From: Occultella aeris
Lineage (GTDB): Bacteria > Actinomycetota > Actinomycetes > Actinomycetales > Beutenbergiaceae
Direction of reading: 5' to 3'
Assembly: GCF_902703175.1 (NCBI RefSeq)
Contig: NZ_CACRYJ010000067.1
Location: 1-64,000 of the forward strand
DNA length: 64,000 bases
Below are positions 1 to 8,378 of this stretch, one piece after another. The position numbers were made by a program, and so were the translations under genes. Position 1 is the stretch's first letter, and every line of letters starts with the position of its first letter. The notes under the pieces were generated by a model that searched no databases, was not told the DNA's origin, and saw only the letters and a program-made list of their open reading frames with translations.

Positions 1-32
1 GGGCTGGAGACGGGGGCTTGGGCAGGGTGGCG

Positions 33-476
33 TCAGCCGGCGGCGATCCGTGCCGGGCTGGACCGCCACATCCAGAACAGCCCGAGGATCGGCAGCACCA
101 GCGGCACGTAGCCGTACCCCTGGCCGAAGTTCGACCAGACGGTGTCCCTCGGGAAGTACTCGGGGTGCAGCACGCTCAGGGTTCCGACGGTCAGCACTCC
201 GACCAGCTCGAACGAGACGGTGATCCAGCCGACCCGGCGCATCCGGCGGCCGTTGTGCGCCAGTGCCACGGTCGCCAGGATGTACACGACTGCGGACAGT
301 CCGGACAGCGAGTACGCGAACATCGCCTCGGAGGAGTCCCGGATCAGCTGCACGGTCGCCCGGGCCGTCGCGGCGAGGGCGAAGATCCCGTAGACGAAGA
401 TGAGGACTCGGCCGGCCCCGTACGCCGGGCGCCGGGTGTCCTCCGTGTCCTCAGGGGCCGTCACGACGTCATCCAT
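33..476 (-). CDS. Small integral membrane protein, function unknown
   Basis: This 147-residue protein has a charged N-terminus beginning MDDVVTAPED and about four hydrophobic helices, with an Arg-rich end. The ATG at 476 was chosen because the first helix follows within 30 residues. Reading further upstream in the same frame gives only Arg/Gly-rich non-membrane sequence that is a shadow of the next gene. It is the second gene of a pair: the upstream membrane gene ends 16 bp inside it, so the two are probably translated together. The family is not recognised. A two-subunit membrane protein is possible but inferred only from the pairing. Nothing is visible in bases 1-32 downstream of it. Confidence 0.7.
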   Translation of the reverse strand: MDDVVTAPEDTEDTRRPAYGAGRVLIFVYGIFALAATARATVQLIRDSSEAMFAYSLSGLSAVVYILATVALAHNGRRMRRVGWITVSFELVGVLTVGTLSVLHPEYFPRDTVWSNFGQGYGYVPLVLPILGLFWMWRSSPARIAAG

Positions 477-817
477 ACCTGGTTCACCCGTATCTGCATC
501 ACGATCAGGACGGCCCCGGCCACGGCCAGCACCACCGAACTCCACCGGCTGCGCTCGGCGAACGCCACCACCGCGGCGACCGGCATCATCACCAGTGCCG
601 TGATCAGGTAGCCCCAGAAGGTGACCGGGTCGCCGAGTTCGTGTCCGCCGCCGAGGCTCACGCCGGCCACGATCATCTGCGCGATCAGCGCGACCTCGAT
701 CACGCCCGCCCCGATGAGCTGGTTGAACGTCACCGAGGTGTTGCGCACGGCAAGCACCAGGGCCCAGACCGCCAGCACCAGGCAGCAACCCACGATGATC
801 CATGACACGACTGACAC
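461..817 (-). CDS. Small integral membrane protein, partner of the gene at 33-476
   Basis: This protein of about 118 residues is almost entirely hydrophobic, with four predicted helices, beginning MSVVSWIIVGCC when read from the GTG at 817. An ATG at 856 would add 13 polar residues and cannot be excluded. The stop overlaps the start of the downstream membrane gene. It diverges from pepA across an 85-bp gap that must hold both promoters. No catalytic or transport motif is visible. Confidence 0.65.
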   Translation of the reverse strand: MSVVSWIIVGCCLVLAVWALVLAVRNTSVTFNQLIGAGVIEVALIAQMIVAGVSLGGGHELGDPVTFWGYLITALVMMPVAAVVAFAERSRWSSVVLAVAGAVLIVMQIRVNQVWMTS

Positions 818-902
818 ATCGTGCAGGGTAGTGCCCGCCCGGTCGTCGGCCCGCATCCGCGCCGTTTCGCCCGCGAGGCGCGGGACCTCCTACGATGGGC
901 GG

Positions 903-2405
903 GTGACCGAACTAGTGCTGAGTTCCTCCGACCCTGCCCGCCTGGCCACCGACGCCCTCGTGATCGGGATCACCCCCGACGGCACGGGCGCGCGACTGCT
1001 CGGCGCCGACGCCCTGCCCGGCCCCGTCCGCGCCGCCCTGGAGAGCGCGATCGCTGTCCTCGGCCTGAAGGGCACGGTCGACGAGGTGACGAAGATCCCG
1101 GCCGGCGACGGCGTCAAGGCGTCGCTGCTCGTCCTGACCGGTCTCGGGGTGGTCGCCTCGGGCAGGAAGTCCGACGGCGCCCCCACGCTCGAGAACCTGC
1201 GCCGCGCCGCGGGCGCGGCCACCCGCCAGCTCGCGGGCACGGCCGCAGTCGCGCTCGTCCTGCCTGCCGACGACGTGGCCCAGGCCTCCGCCGTCGCCGA
1301 GGGTGCCCTGCTCGGCGCCTACGCGTTCGGCGACTACCGCACGAGCCGACCGGCCGCCGTCGCCCCGGTCGCGACTCTCACCCTGGTGACACCGACGGCT
1401 CGCAAGAGCGCCACGAAGGACGCCGTCGCTCGCGCGCGGGTGCTCGCCGCAGCGGTGCACGACACCCGCAACCTGGTGAACACGGCCCCGAACGACCTGT
1501 ACCCGCAGACGTTCGCCGACCACGCCCGGGCCAGGGTGAAGGGCACGAAGGTGAAGATCAGCGTGCTCGACGACGCCGCGTTGCGCGAGGGGGGCTACGG
1601 CGGGCTGATCGGCGTCGGACAGGGCTCGGTCCGGCCGCCCCGGCTGGTCAAGCTCACCTACGCCCCGGCTCGCGTGAAGAAGCACTACGCACTCGTCGGC
1701 AAGGGCATCACGTTCGACTCCGGCGGCCTGTCCATCAAGCCGGCGAAGTCCATGGAGACGATGAAGTCGGACATGGCCGGCGCCGCGGCTGTGCTGAACA
1801 CGGTCCTGGCCGCCGCCGAGCTCGGGCTGCCGATCAAGGTCACCGGGTGGCTCGCCCTCGCCGAGAACATGCCGTCGGGCACCGCGCAGCGGCCATCCGA
1901 CGTGATCACCATCCGCGGCGGCAAGACCGTCGAGGTCCTCAACACCGACGCCGAGGGCCGCCTGGTCCTGGCGGACGCGATCGTGGCGGCGGGCGAGGAG
2001 AAGCCGGACGCGATCATCGACATCGCGACCCTGACCGGCGCCCAGATGATCGCCCTCGGCAACCAGGTCAGCGCCGTGATGGGCACCGACGACGTGCGTG
2101 GCGCGGTGATCGGTGCCGCCGAGCGGTCCGGCGAGCAGTTCTGGCCGATGCCGCTGCCCGAGGAGCTGCGCGCGTCCATGAAGACGCCGATGGCAGACCT
2201 GGCGAACATGGGCGAGCGCTACGGCGGCATGCTCGTGGCCGGGCTGTTCCTCCAGGAGTTCGCCGGGAGCACGCCCTGGGCGCACCTGGACATCGCGGGC
2301 CCGTCGTTCAACGAGGGCGGGCCGCGACACTACGTGCCCAAGGGCGGCACGGGCGTCGGGGTGCGCACCCTGCTGGGCGTCCTCGAGGACGCAGCGGGCG
2401 CGTGA
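903..2405 (+). CDS. pepA: Leucyl aminopeptidase (M17 family)
   Basis: This 500-residue cytosolic metallopeptidase removes N-terminal residues from peptides and is usually a hexamer with two metal ions per active site. The M17 signature NTDAEGRL lies near residue 347, and the metal-binding lysine segment KGITFDSGG starts near residue 267. The N-terminal third is the poorly conserved macro-like domain. The GTG at 903 gives the family's normal length; an upstream in-frame extension is Ser/Thr/Arg-rich and overlaps the divergent membrane gene, so it was rejected. It is the first gene of the conserved backbone pepA-lpdA-sucB, matching the position of pepB (Rv2213) in mycobacteria. A small inverted repeat covers the stop codon (2402-2420), but it has no T-tract. 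Confidence 0.95.
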   Translation: MTELVLSSSDPARLATDALVIGITPDGTGARLLGADALPGPVRAALESAIAVLGLKGTVDEVTKIPAGDGVKASLLVLTGLGVVASGRKSDGAPTLENLRRAAGAATRQLAGTAAVALVLPADDVAQASAVAEGALLGAYAFGDYRTSRPAAVAPVATLTLVTPTARKSATKDAVARARVLAAAVHDTRNLVNTAPNDLYPQTFADHARARVKGTKVKISVLDDAALREGGYGGLIGVGQGSVRPPRLVKLTYAPARVKKHYALVGKGITFDSGGLSIKPAKSMETMKSDMAGAAAVLNTVLAAAELGLPIKVTGWLALAENMPSGTAQRPSDVITIRGGKTVEVLNTDAEGRLVLADAIVAAGEEKPDAIIDIATLTGAQMIALGNQVSAVMGTDDVRGAVIGAAERSGEQFWPMPLPEELRASMKTPMADLANMGERYGGMLVAGLFLQEFAGSTPWAHLDIAGPSFNEGGPRHYVPKGGTGVGVRTLLGVLEDAAGA

Positions 2406-2522
2406 GGTGAGCAACCTCACGGGCCCGGTCGTGGACCTGGTTGGGTGAGTGCGGAAGACAGTGCCAAGATGGACGGAGCCGGTAAGCATGGCAGCCCCGG
2501 CACGGTGGACGAGGAGACACAC

Positions 2523-3908
2523 GTGACGCAAGCACCAGGCGAGGCCTACGACGTCGTCATCCTGGGTGCGGGCAGCGGTGGCTACGCGGCCGCGCTGCGC
2601 GCCGCCGAGCTCGACCTCTCGGTCGCGCTGATCGAGTCGGACAAGGTCGGTGGCACCTGCCTGCACCGCGGGTGCATCCCGACGAAGGCGCTCCTGCACG
2701 CCGGTGAGCTCGCCGACGAGATCCGCGAGAGCGAGCAGTTCGGCGTCAACTCGACGTTCGAGGGCATCGACATCAACGGCGTGAACTCCTACCGCGACTC
2801 CGTGGTGGCCCGCCTGTACAAGGGCCTGCAGGGCCTGGTCTCCTCGCGCAAGATCGAGGTGATCAACGGGTACGGCCGCCTCGTCGGGCCGGACACCGTC
2901 GAGGTCGACGGGCGCCGGGTCACCGGCCGCAACGTGGTCCTCGCGACCGGCTCCTACGCGAAGTCACTGCCCGGGCTGGAGATCGGCGGCCGGGTCATCA
3001 CCTCCGAGGAGGCGCTGACGCTGGACTGGGTTCCGAAGACGGCGATCGTGCTCGGCGGCGGCGTGATCGGCGTCGAGTTCGCGAGCGTCTGGAAGTCCTT
3101 CGGCGCGGACGTGACGATCGTCGAGGCCCTGCCGCACCTGGTCCCGAACGAGGACGAGGCGCTCAGCAAGGGCCTGGAGCGCGCGTTCAAGAAGCGTGGC
3201 ATCAAGTTCTCCCTCGGCGTGAGGTTCGCGGGCGTCGAGCGCAGTGACGACGGCGTGGTGGTCACCCTCGAGGACGGCACCACCTACGAAGCGGACCTAC
3301 TGCTCGTCGCCGTCGGCCGCGGGCCGTCGACGGCGGACCTCGGCTATGAGGAGCAGGGGCTACGGATCGACCGTGGTTTCGTCCTGGTCGACGACAGGTT
3401 GCACACCGGCGTCGAGAACATCTACGCCGTCGGGGACATCACCCCCGGGCTGCAGCTCGCGCACCGTGGTTTCGGGCACGGCATCTTCGTGGCCGAGCAG
3501 ATCGCCGGGCTGGACCCCGCGCCGATCACCGAGAGCGGGATCCCGCGGGTCACCTACTGCCAGCCCGAGGTCGCCTCCGTGGGGCTCACCGAGGCCCAGG
3601 CCAAGGAGCAGCACGGCGCGGACGGCGTCGAGGTCCTCGAGTACAACCTCGGAGGGAACGGCCGCAGCCAGATCCTCAAGACCACGGGCTTCGTGAAGCT
3701 GGTCCGCGCGAAGGACGGCCCCATCGTCGGCGTCCACATGCTCGGCGCGCGGATGGGCGAGCAGATCGGCGAGGGCCAGCTCATCGTGAACTGGGAGGCC
3801 TACCCCGAGGACGTCGCCTCGCTGATCCACGCGCACCCGACACAGAACGAATCGCTGGGCGAGGCCGCGTTGGCCCTGGCCGGTAAGCCCTTGCACTCCC
3901 ACAACTGA
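2523..3908 (+). CDS. lpdA: Dihydrolipoyl dehydrogenase (E3)
   Basis: This 461-residue FAD enzyme reoxidises dihydrolipoyl groups on E2 with NAD+. The FAD-binding motif [10 protein letters not shown] is N-terminal. The redox-active disulfide is C46/C51 in [13 protein letters not shown], the NAD-binding [10 protein letters not shown] is central, and the C-terminal HAHPTQNE holds the active-site His-Glu pair (about H438 and E443). The GTG at 2523 was preferred to one 78 bases upstream because the protein then starts just before the FAD fold, as is usual. Only 25 bp separate it from the E2 gene, so the two are very likely one operon serving pyruvate and/or 2-oxoglutarate dehydrogenase. Confidence 0.95.
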   Translation: MTQAPGEAYDVVILGAGSGGYAAALRAAELDLSVALIESDKVGGTCLHRGCIPTKALLHAGELADEIRESEQFGVNSTFEGIDINGVNSYRDSVVARLYKGLQGLVSSRKIEVINGYGRLVGPDTVEVDGRRVTGRNVVLATGSYAKSLPGLEIGGRVITSEEALTLDWVPKTAIVLGGGVIGVEFASVWKSFGADVTIVEALPHLVPNEDEALSKGLERAFKKRGIKFSLGVRFAGVERSDDGVVVTLEDGTTYEADLLLVAVGRGPSTADLGYEEQGLRIDRGFVLVDDRLHTGVENIYAVGDITPGLQLAHRGFGHGIFVAEQIAGLDPAPITESGIPRVTYCQPEVASVGLTEAQAKEQHGADGVEVLEYNLGGNGRSQILKTTGFVKLVRAKDGPIVGVHMLGARMGEQIGEGQLIVNWEAYPEDVASLIHAHPTQNESLGEAALALAGKPLHSHN

Positions 3909-3933
3909 CCACCCAAGAAGGAGACACCCGGTC

Positions 3934-5853
3934 ATGTCGCAGTCCGTGCAGATGCCCGCACTCGGAGAGAGCGTCACCGAAGGCACCGTGACCCGTTGGC
4001 TCAAGGCCGTCGGTGAGACGGTCGAGGTCGACGAGCCGTTGCTCGAGGTCTCCACCGACAAGGTGGACACCGAGGTGCCCTCCCCCGTGGCCGGTGTGGT
4101 CGAGAAGATCCTGGTGGAAGAGGACGAGACGGTCGAGGTGGGCGCCGAGCTGGCGATCATCGGTGACGGCTCCGGAGGCGGCGAGTCGGGTGACGCTCCC
4201 GCGGCTGCCGCCGAGGCGGCGCCTGCCGCCGAGCCGGAGCAGGAGTCCGCACCCGAGCCGGAGCGGGAGCCCGCACCCGAGCCGGAGCAGAAGTCCGCAC
4301 CCGAGCCGCAGGGCGAGACCGCCGCGGACCAGGGCGAGGCCAAGGAGGCCGCTGCCGAGGAGGCACCGGCCCCCGAGTCGAGCGCCACCTCCGGATCGGG
4401 TGGGGAAGCCGCCGGCGATCGTCAGGCCGTGACGCTGCCCGCACTGGGCGAGTCCGTGACCGAGGGCACCGTCACCCGCTGGCTGAAGGAGGTCGGCGAC
4501 GACATCGAGGTGGACGAGCCTTTGCTCGAGGTCTCCACCGACAAGGTCGACACCGAGGTTCCCTCCCCCGTGGCCGGCAAGGTCCTGGAGATCCTGGTGG
4601 CCGAGGACGAGACCGTCGACGTCGGCACCACGCTCGCGTACATCGGTTCCGGTGCCGCGGCCCCCGCCGCTGCGTCCGCCCCGGCTGCACCCGAGCCCGA
4701 AGCCACCCCGGCCGAGCCCGAGCCGGCAGCGGCCGCGCAGGCCCCGGCCGCCCCGTCACCCGCGCCCGCCGCCCCGTCACCCGCGGCCGCGTCGCCCGCA
4801 CCTGCGGCTCCGTCGCCCGCCCCGGCCGCTCCCAGCCCCGCGGCGCCCGCCCAGGCCGAGCCGGCCCAGCAGGAGCCCGCCAAGGCCGAGACGTCGGAGG
4901 AGGGTTCCGGCTCCTACGTGACCCCGCTCGTGCGCAAGCTAGCCGCAGACAAGGGTGTGGAGCTGTCCTCCGTCACCGGTTCCGGTGTGGGTGGCCGCAT
5001 CCGCAAGCAGGACGTGCTCGCCGCCGCCGAGGCGGCGGAGAAGGCCGCCGCCGCGAAGTCGGCCGCAGCCGCTGCTCCCCCAGCCGCCCCGGCTCCGGCC
5101 GCGCAGGCTGCGAAGTCGACGCCGGCCGTCTCGCCGCTGCGCGGCACCCGGGAGAAGATGACCCGGCTGCGCAAGATCGTCGCGTCCCGGATGGTCGAGT
5201 CGCTGCAGGTGTCCGCCCAGCTGACCACCGTGGTCGAGGTCGACGTCACCAAGGTGGCTCGCCTGCGTGCCCGTGCGAAGAACGACTTCGCCGCCCGCGA
5301 AGGTGCGAAGCTGACGTTCCTGCCGTTCTTCACGCTGGCGGCGACGGAGGCTCTCAAGGAGTTCCCGAAGCTCAACGCCAGCATCGACGGCGAGGAGATC
5401 GTCTACCACGGCTCGGAGAACATCGGCCTCGCCGTGGACACCGAGCGTGGTCTGGTGGTCCCGGTCATCAAGGAGGCCGGTGACCTCAACATCGCCGGGA
5501 TCGCCCGCAAGATCGCCGACCTGGCCGCCCGCACCCGGGCGAACAAGGTCACCCCGGACGAGTTGTCCGGCGGCACCTTCACGATCACCAACACCGGCAG
5601 CGGTGGGGCCCTCTTCGACACCCCGATCCTGCTCCAGCCGCAGGTCGGCATCCTCGGTATCGGCACGATCGTCAAGCGCCCGGTAGTGGTCGCCGACGCC
5701 GACGGCGCCGAGGTCATCGCGGTCCGCTCGATGGTCTACCTCGCACTGTCCTACGACCACCGCCTGGTGGACGGTGCGGACGCGGCCCGGTTCCTCATGT
5801 CCATGAAGAGCCGGCTCGAGGAGGGTGCGTTCGAGGCCGACCTGGGCCTCTGA
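3934..5853 (+). CDS. sucB: Dihydrolipoamide acyltransferase (E2) with two lipoyl domains
   Basis: This 639-residue protein is the E2 core of a 2-oxoacid dehydrogenase complex. The domain order is lipoyl domain 1 (about 1-78, lipoyl lysine K43 in [10 protein letters not shown]), Ala/Pro/Glu linker, lipoyl domain 2 (about 165-240, K204 in the same motif), long Ala-Pro linker, E3-binding domain (about 328-365, beginning [12 protein letters not shown]), a third linker and the catalytic domain, with H609 and D613 in DHRLVDG. The two lipoyl domains are nearly identical. The ribosome site AAGGAG lies 11 bases before the ATG. It is annotated as sucB by the TIGR02927 convention, but the mycobacterial orthologue DlaT works in pyruvate dehydrogenase, so which complex uses it is uncertain. 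The lipoylation genes lipB and lipA lie about 18 kb downstream. Confidence 0.95.
   Translation: MSQSVQMPALGESVTEGTVTRWLKAVGETVEVDEPLLEVSTDKVDTEVPSPVAGVVEKILVEEDETVEVGAELAIIGDGSGGGESGDAPAAAAEAAPAAEPEQESAPEPEREPAPEPEQKSAPEPQGETAADQGEAKEAAAEEAPAPESSATSGSGGEAAGDRQAVTLPALGESVTEGTVTRWLKEVGDDIEVDEPLLEVSTDKVDTEVPSPVAGKVLEILVAEDETVDVGTTLAYIGSGAAAPAAASAPAAPEPEATPAEPEPAAAAQAPAAPSPAPAAPSPAAASPAPAAPSPAPAAPSPAAPAQAEPAQQEPAKAETSEEGSGSYVTPLVRKLAADKGVELSSVTGSGVGGRIRKQDVLAAAEAAEKAAAAKSAAAAAPPAAPAPAAQAAKSTPAVSPLRGTREKMTRLRKIVASRMVESLQVSAQLTTVVEVDVTKVARLRARAKNDFAAREGAKLTFLPFFTLAATEALKEFPKLNASIDGEEIVYHGSENIGLAVDTERGLVVPVIKEAGDLNIAGIARKIADLAARTRANKVTPDELSGGTFTITNTGSGGALFDTPILLQPQVGILGIGTIVKRPVVVADADGAEVIAVRSMVYLALSYDHRLVDGADAARFLMSMKSRLEEGAFEADLGL
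4231..4302 (+). repeat. 24-bp tandem repeat inside the E2 linker (three copies)
   Basis: Three consecutive 24-bp units (4231-4254, 4255-4278, 4279-4302) encode variants of EPEQESAP in the linker after lipoyl domain 1. A degenerate fourth unit follows. Such linkers act as flexible swinging arms, and copy number is likely to vary between strains. A second, less regular Ala-Pro-Ser repeat lies at about 4740-4850. Confidence 0.85.
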
Positions 5854-5881
5854 CCACCTCTCGCAAGACGAGCAACGCCCG

Positions 5882-5919
5882 ACGGCGGCCGTCCCCGTTC
5901 GCGGGACGGCCGCCGTTTC
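5882..5919 (+). terminator. Rho-independent terminator after sucB
   Basis: A perfect 14-bp stem (5882-5895 with 5903-5916) and 7-base loop are followed by TTTCGTT. It lies 28 bases after the sucB stop codon and ends the lpdA-sucB transcript before the epimerase gene. Confidence 0.9.
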
Positions 5920-6036
5920 GTTGTGGTGAGTCCTGGCGGCGCTAGCCGCGTCAGCGGCGGCGCGATCGCGGCCCCCGCCCACGAGGCGGCCGACCGCGCG
6001 GCGTGACATGGTGCATCGAACAGAGGGAGGGCAGAC

Positions 6037-6924
6037 ATGAGCGCTGTCGTACTGGCCGGGGCGTCCGGGCTGATCGGGACGGCGCTGGCCGATGCGCTGC
6101 GCGCGCAGGGCCGCGAGGTGCGGGTACTCGTGCGCCGCGAGCCACGAGCGCCGGGCGAGGTCCGGTGGGATCCGGATTCCGGGCTCTTGCCGGACGAGGT
6201 GTTCGACGGCGTCGCCGGGGTCGTGAACCTCGGCGGCGCCGGCGTAGGTGAGCGCCGCTGGAGCCCGGCCCGCAAGGCGCACCTGATCAGCTCGCGCGTG
6301 GCGGGCACGTCACTGATCGCCACCCGGCTCGCCAGGCGCAAAGAGCCGATCCGGCTGATCCAGGCCTCCGCCGTCGGGTTCTACGGGGACACCGGCGAGG
6401 CGGTGGTCCGCGAGGATCACCCCGCCGGGACCACGTTCCTGTCGGGGCTGTGCCTCTCCTGGGAAGCGGCAAGCGAGCCCGCCGTGGACGCCGGACTGCC
6501 GGTCGCCATGGTGCGCTCGGGGATCGTGCTCAGCCGCACCGGCGGCGCCCTGGGCCGACTGAACCTGCTCCTGCGGTGCGGCGTCGCAGGCCCGATGGGA
6601 TCGGGGCGGCAGTGGTGGCCGTGGATCACGCTCGCCGACCAGGTCGGCGCGATCATGCACCTGCTCGATTCCGACGTCACCGGGCCGGTGAACCTGACCG
6701 CCCCCGAGCCCGCCCGGAACTCCGACCTCATCCGCACCCTCGCGGCCGCGCTGCACCGGCCGGCAGTGGTGCCGGTGCCGGCGTTCGCGCTGCGCATCGC
6801 CCTCGGGGGGTTCGCCGGCGAGCTGCTGCAGTCCCAGCGGGTGGTGCCCGGGGTGCTGCAGGCGGATGGGTTCGAGTTCGCGCACCCTGAACCGGAGTCC
6901 GCAGCGCGTTACCTGTACGGCTGA
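6037..6924 (+). CDS. TIGR01777-family NAD(P)-dependent epimerase (SDR39U1-like)
   Basis: This 295-residue extended short-chain dehydrogenase has the N-terminal dinucleotide motif GASGLIGTALADAL and the family's VVNLGGAGVGERRW segment. A conserved SAVGFYG stretch is followed by the C-terminal DUF1731 region around VVPGVLQADGFEF. A GAGGGAG ribosome site lies 7 bases before the ATG. The orthologue in Mycobacterium (Rv2216) also sits between the E2 gene and lipB. Its substrate is not known in any species I can name. Here lipB is displaced 17.5 kb downstream. Confidence 0.88.
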   Translation: MSAVVLAGASGLIGTALADALRAQGREVRVLVRREPRAPGEVRWDPDSGLLPDEVFDGVAGVVNLGGAGVGERRWSPARKAHLISSRVAGTSLIATRLARRKEPIRLIQASAVGFYGDTGEAVVREDHPAGTTFLSGLCLSWEAASEPAVDAGLPVAMVRSGIVLSRTGGALGRLNLLLRCGVAGPMGSGRQWWPWITLADQVGAIMHLLDSDVTGPVNLTAPEPARNSDLIRTLAAALHRPAVVPVPAFALRIALGGFAGELLQSQRVVPGVLQADGFEFAHPEPESAARYLYG

Positions 6925-6941
6925 CGCACCTGTCCCGCTCG

Positions 6942-8279
6942 TCAGCGTCGGGAGCGCTCCAGTGCACGGCGGGCGAACACCTGCTGCTCAGTGACGGTCC
7001 GTTCGGACCGGCCCCGGCCGACGAAGCTGACCATCCAGTGCAGCAGAGTCGTCACCTGGGACTTGAATCCGATGATGTACACCAGGTGCACGGCGAGCCA
7101 CGCCAGCCACGCGATGAAACCGGTGAGCCGGATCCGTCCCATCTGGGTGATCGCCCGGAACCTGGAGATCGTGGCCATGCTGCCCTTGTCGTGATAGCGG
7201 AAGGCGCGACCGGTCGGCTCCCCGCGGTGGGTCCTACGGATCTCGGCGGCCGCGTGCCGGGCACCCTGGATGGCGACCTGCGCCACGCCGGGCAGGTTGT
7301 CCAGGGCGATCATGTCTCCGATCACGTGGACCTCCGGGTGCCCGGGCAGCGTCAGGTCCGCCTCGACCGGGATCCGCCCCTGCCGGTCCACCCGCAGGCC
7401 GACCTGATCGGCGAGGTGCCTTGCAAGCGGGTTCGCCGCCACCCCGGCCGCCCAGACCTTGGTGACCGCCTCGACCCGCGTACGTTCGCCGTCCGGCCCC
7501 TCGAGATCGAGTCCGTCGGCGTCGACGCCGATGACCGCGGTGGACAGCCGCACCTCGATGCCTATCCGTTCCAGCGCGACGCGAGAACTCTCCTGCAGAT
7601 GTGGATGGAAGGCACCGAGGACCGCGGGGGCGACGTCGACCAGGACGACGCGCGAGGTGGCCGGGTCGATGTGCCGGAACTCCCGACGCAGGGTGCGCCT
7701 GGACAGCTCGGCCAGCTGCCCGGCCATCTCCACGCCGGTGGCTCCGCCGCCGACCACCACGAACGTCATCAGGCGTGCCACGTCCTCGTGCCGGCCCTGC
7801 GCAGCTGCCAGCTCGGCAAGCTCGAATGCGCCGAAGATGCGCCCGCGCAGTTCCAGCGCGTCGTCGATGCTCTTCAGCCCGGGCGCGAACTCCGCGAACT
7901 GTGGGTTGCCGAACCAGGACTGGTCGGTGCCGGCTGCAACGATCAGATGGTCGTAGCCGTGGCGGTGCGTGCGCCCGAGCGTGCTGGCCGTGACGATCCG
8001 CCGGTCCAGGTCGATGTCGCCGACCTCGCCGAGGATCACCTGCGTGTTGCGTTGCCGGGACAGCACCTCCCGGGTTGCCGGGGCGATCTCGCCAGGCGAG
8101 AGGATCCCGGTGGCGACCTGGTAGAGCAGCGGCTGGAAGAGGTGGTGACCGGTCCTCGCGATCAGCGAGACGTCCACGTCGGCACGCCCGAGCGCGCGTG
8201 CGGCGAACAACCCACCGAAGCCCGACCCGATGATGACGACCCGGGGTCGGGTCCTGGCTGCCTGCGACATGTGCTCCAT
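6942..8279 (-). CDS. ndh: Type II NADH dehydrogenase
   Basis: This 445-residue flavoprotein oxidises NADH and reduces menaquinone without pumping protons. The FAD motif GSGFGGLFAARAL is near residue 13, the NAD-binding GGGATGVEMAGQLAEL is central, and the second FAD-contact segment is VHVIGDMIALDN. The C-terminal hydrophobic segment WLAWLAVHLVYIIGF is the membrane anchor typical of NDH-2. An ATG at 8270 is an alternative start that loses three residues. It converges on the epimerase gene with 17 bp between the stops, and it is the first gene of the block interrupting the conserved backbone. Confidence 0.9.
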   Translation of the reverse strand: MEHMSQAARTRPRVVIIGSGFGGLFAARALGRADVDVSLIARTGHHLFQPLLYQVATGILSPGEIAPATREVLSRQRNTQVILGEVGDIDLDRRIVTASTLGRTHRHGYDHLIVAAGTDQSWFGNPQFAEFAPGLKSIDDALELRGRIFGAFELAELAAAQGRHEDVARLMTFVVVGGGATGVEMAGQLAELSRRTLRREFRHIDPATSRVVLVDVAPAVLGAFHPHLQESSRVALERIGIEVRLSTAVIGVDADGLDLEGPDGERTRVEAVTKVWAAGVAANPLARHLADQVGLRVDRQGRIPVEADLTLPGHPEVHVIGDMIALDNLPGVAQVAIQGARHAAAEIRRTHRGEPTGRAFRYHDKGSMATISRFRAITQMGRIRLTGFIAWLAWLAVHLVYIIGFKSQVTTLLHWMVSFVGRGRSERTVTEQQVFARRALERSRR

Positions 8280-8317
8280 GGGATTCAGCGTGCCGCGCGC
8301 AGCATGAGGTGCCCTCC

Positions 8318-8344
8318 CCCGGGCGAGGGAACTGCTCGCCCGGG
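8318..8344. terminator. GC-rich hairpin between the pseudokinase and ndh genes
   Basis: A perfect 10-bp stem (8318-8327 with 8335-8344) and 7-base loop lie 35 bases after the pseudokinase stop and 39 bases upstream of the ndh start. There is no T-tract, so it may be a weak terminator for the upstream gene or an mRNA structure in the ndh leader. Confidence 0.45.
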
Positions 8345-8378
8345 CCTCACCCAGGTGGGTGAACGCCCGCGCGGCCGG

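Noticed and set aside
2402-2420. Hairpin at the pepA stop codon as a terminator
   Set aside because: The stem is only 7 bp, has no T-tract and includes the stop codon. Read-through into lpdA is likely.
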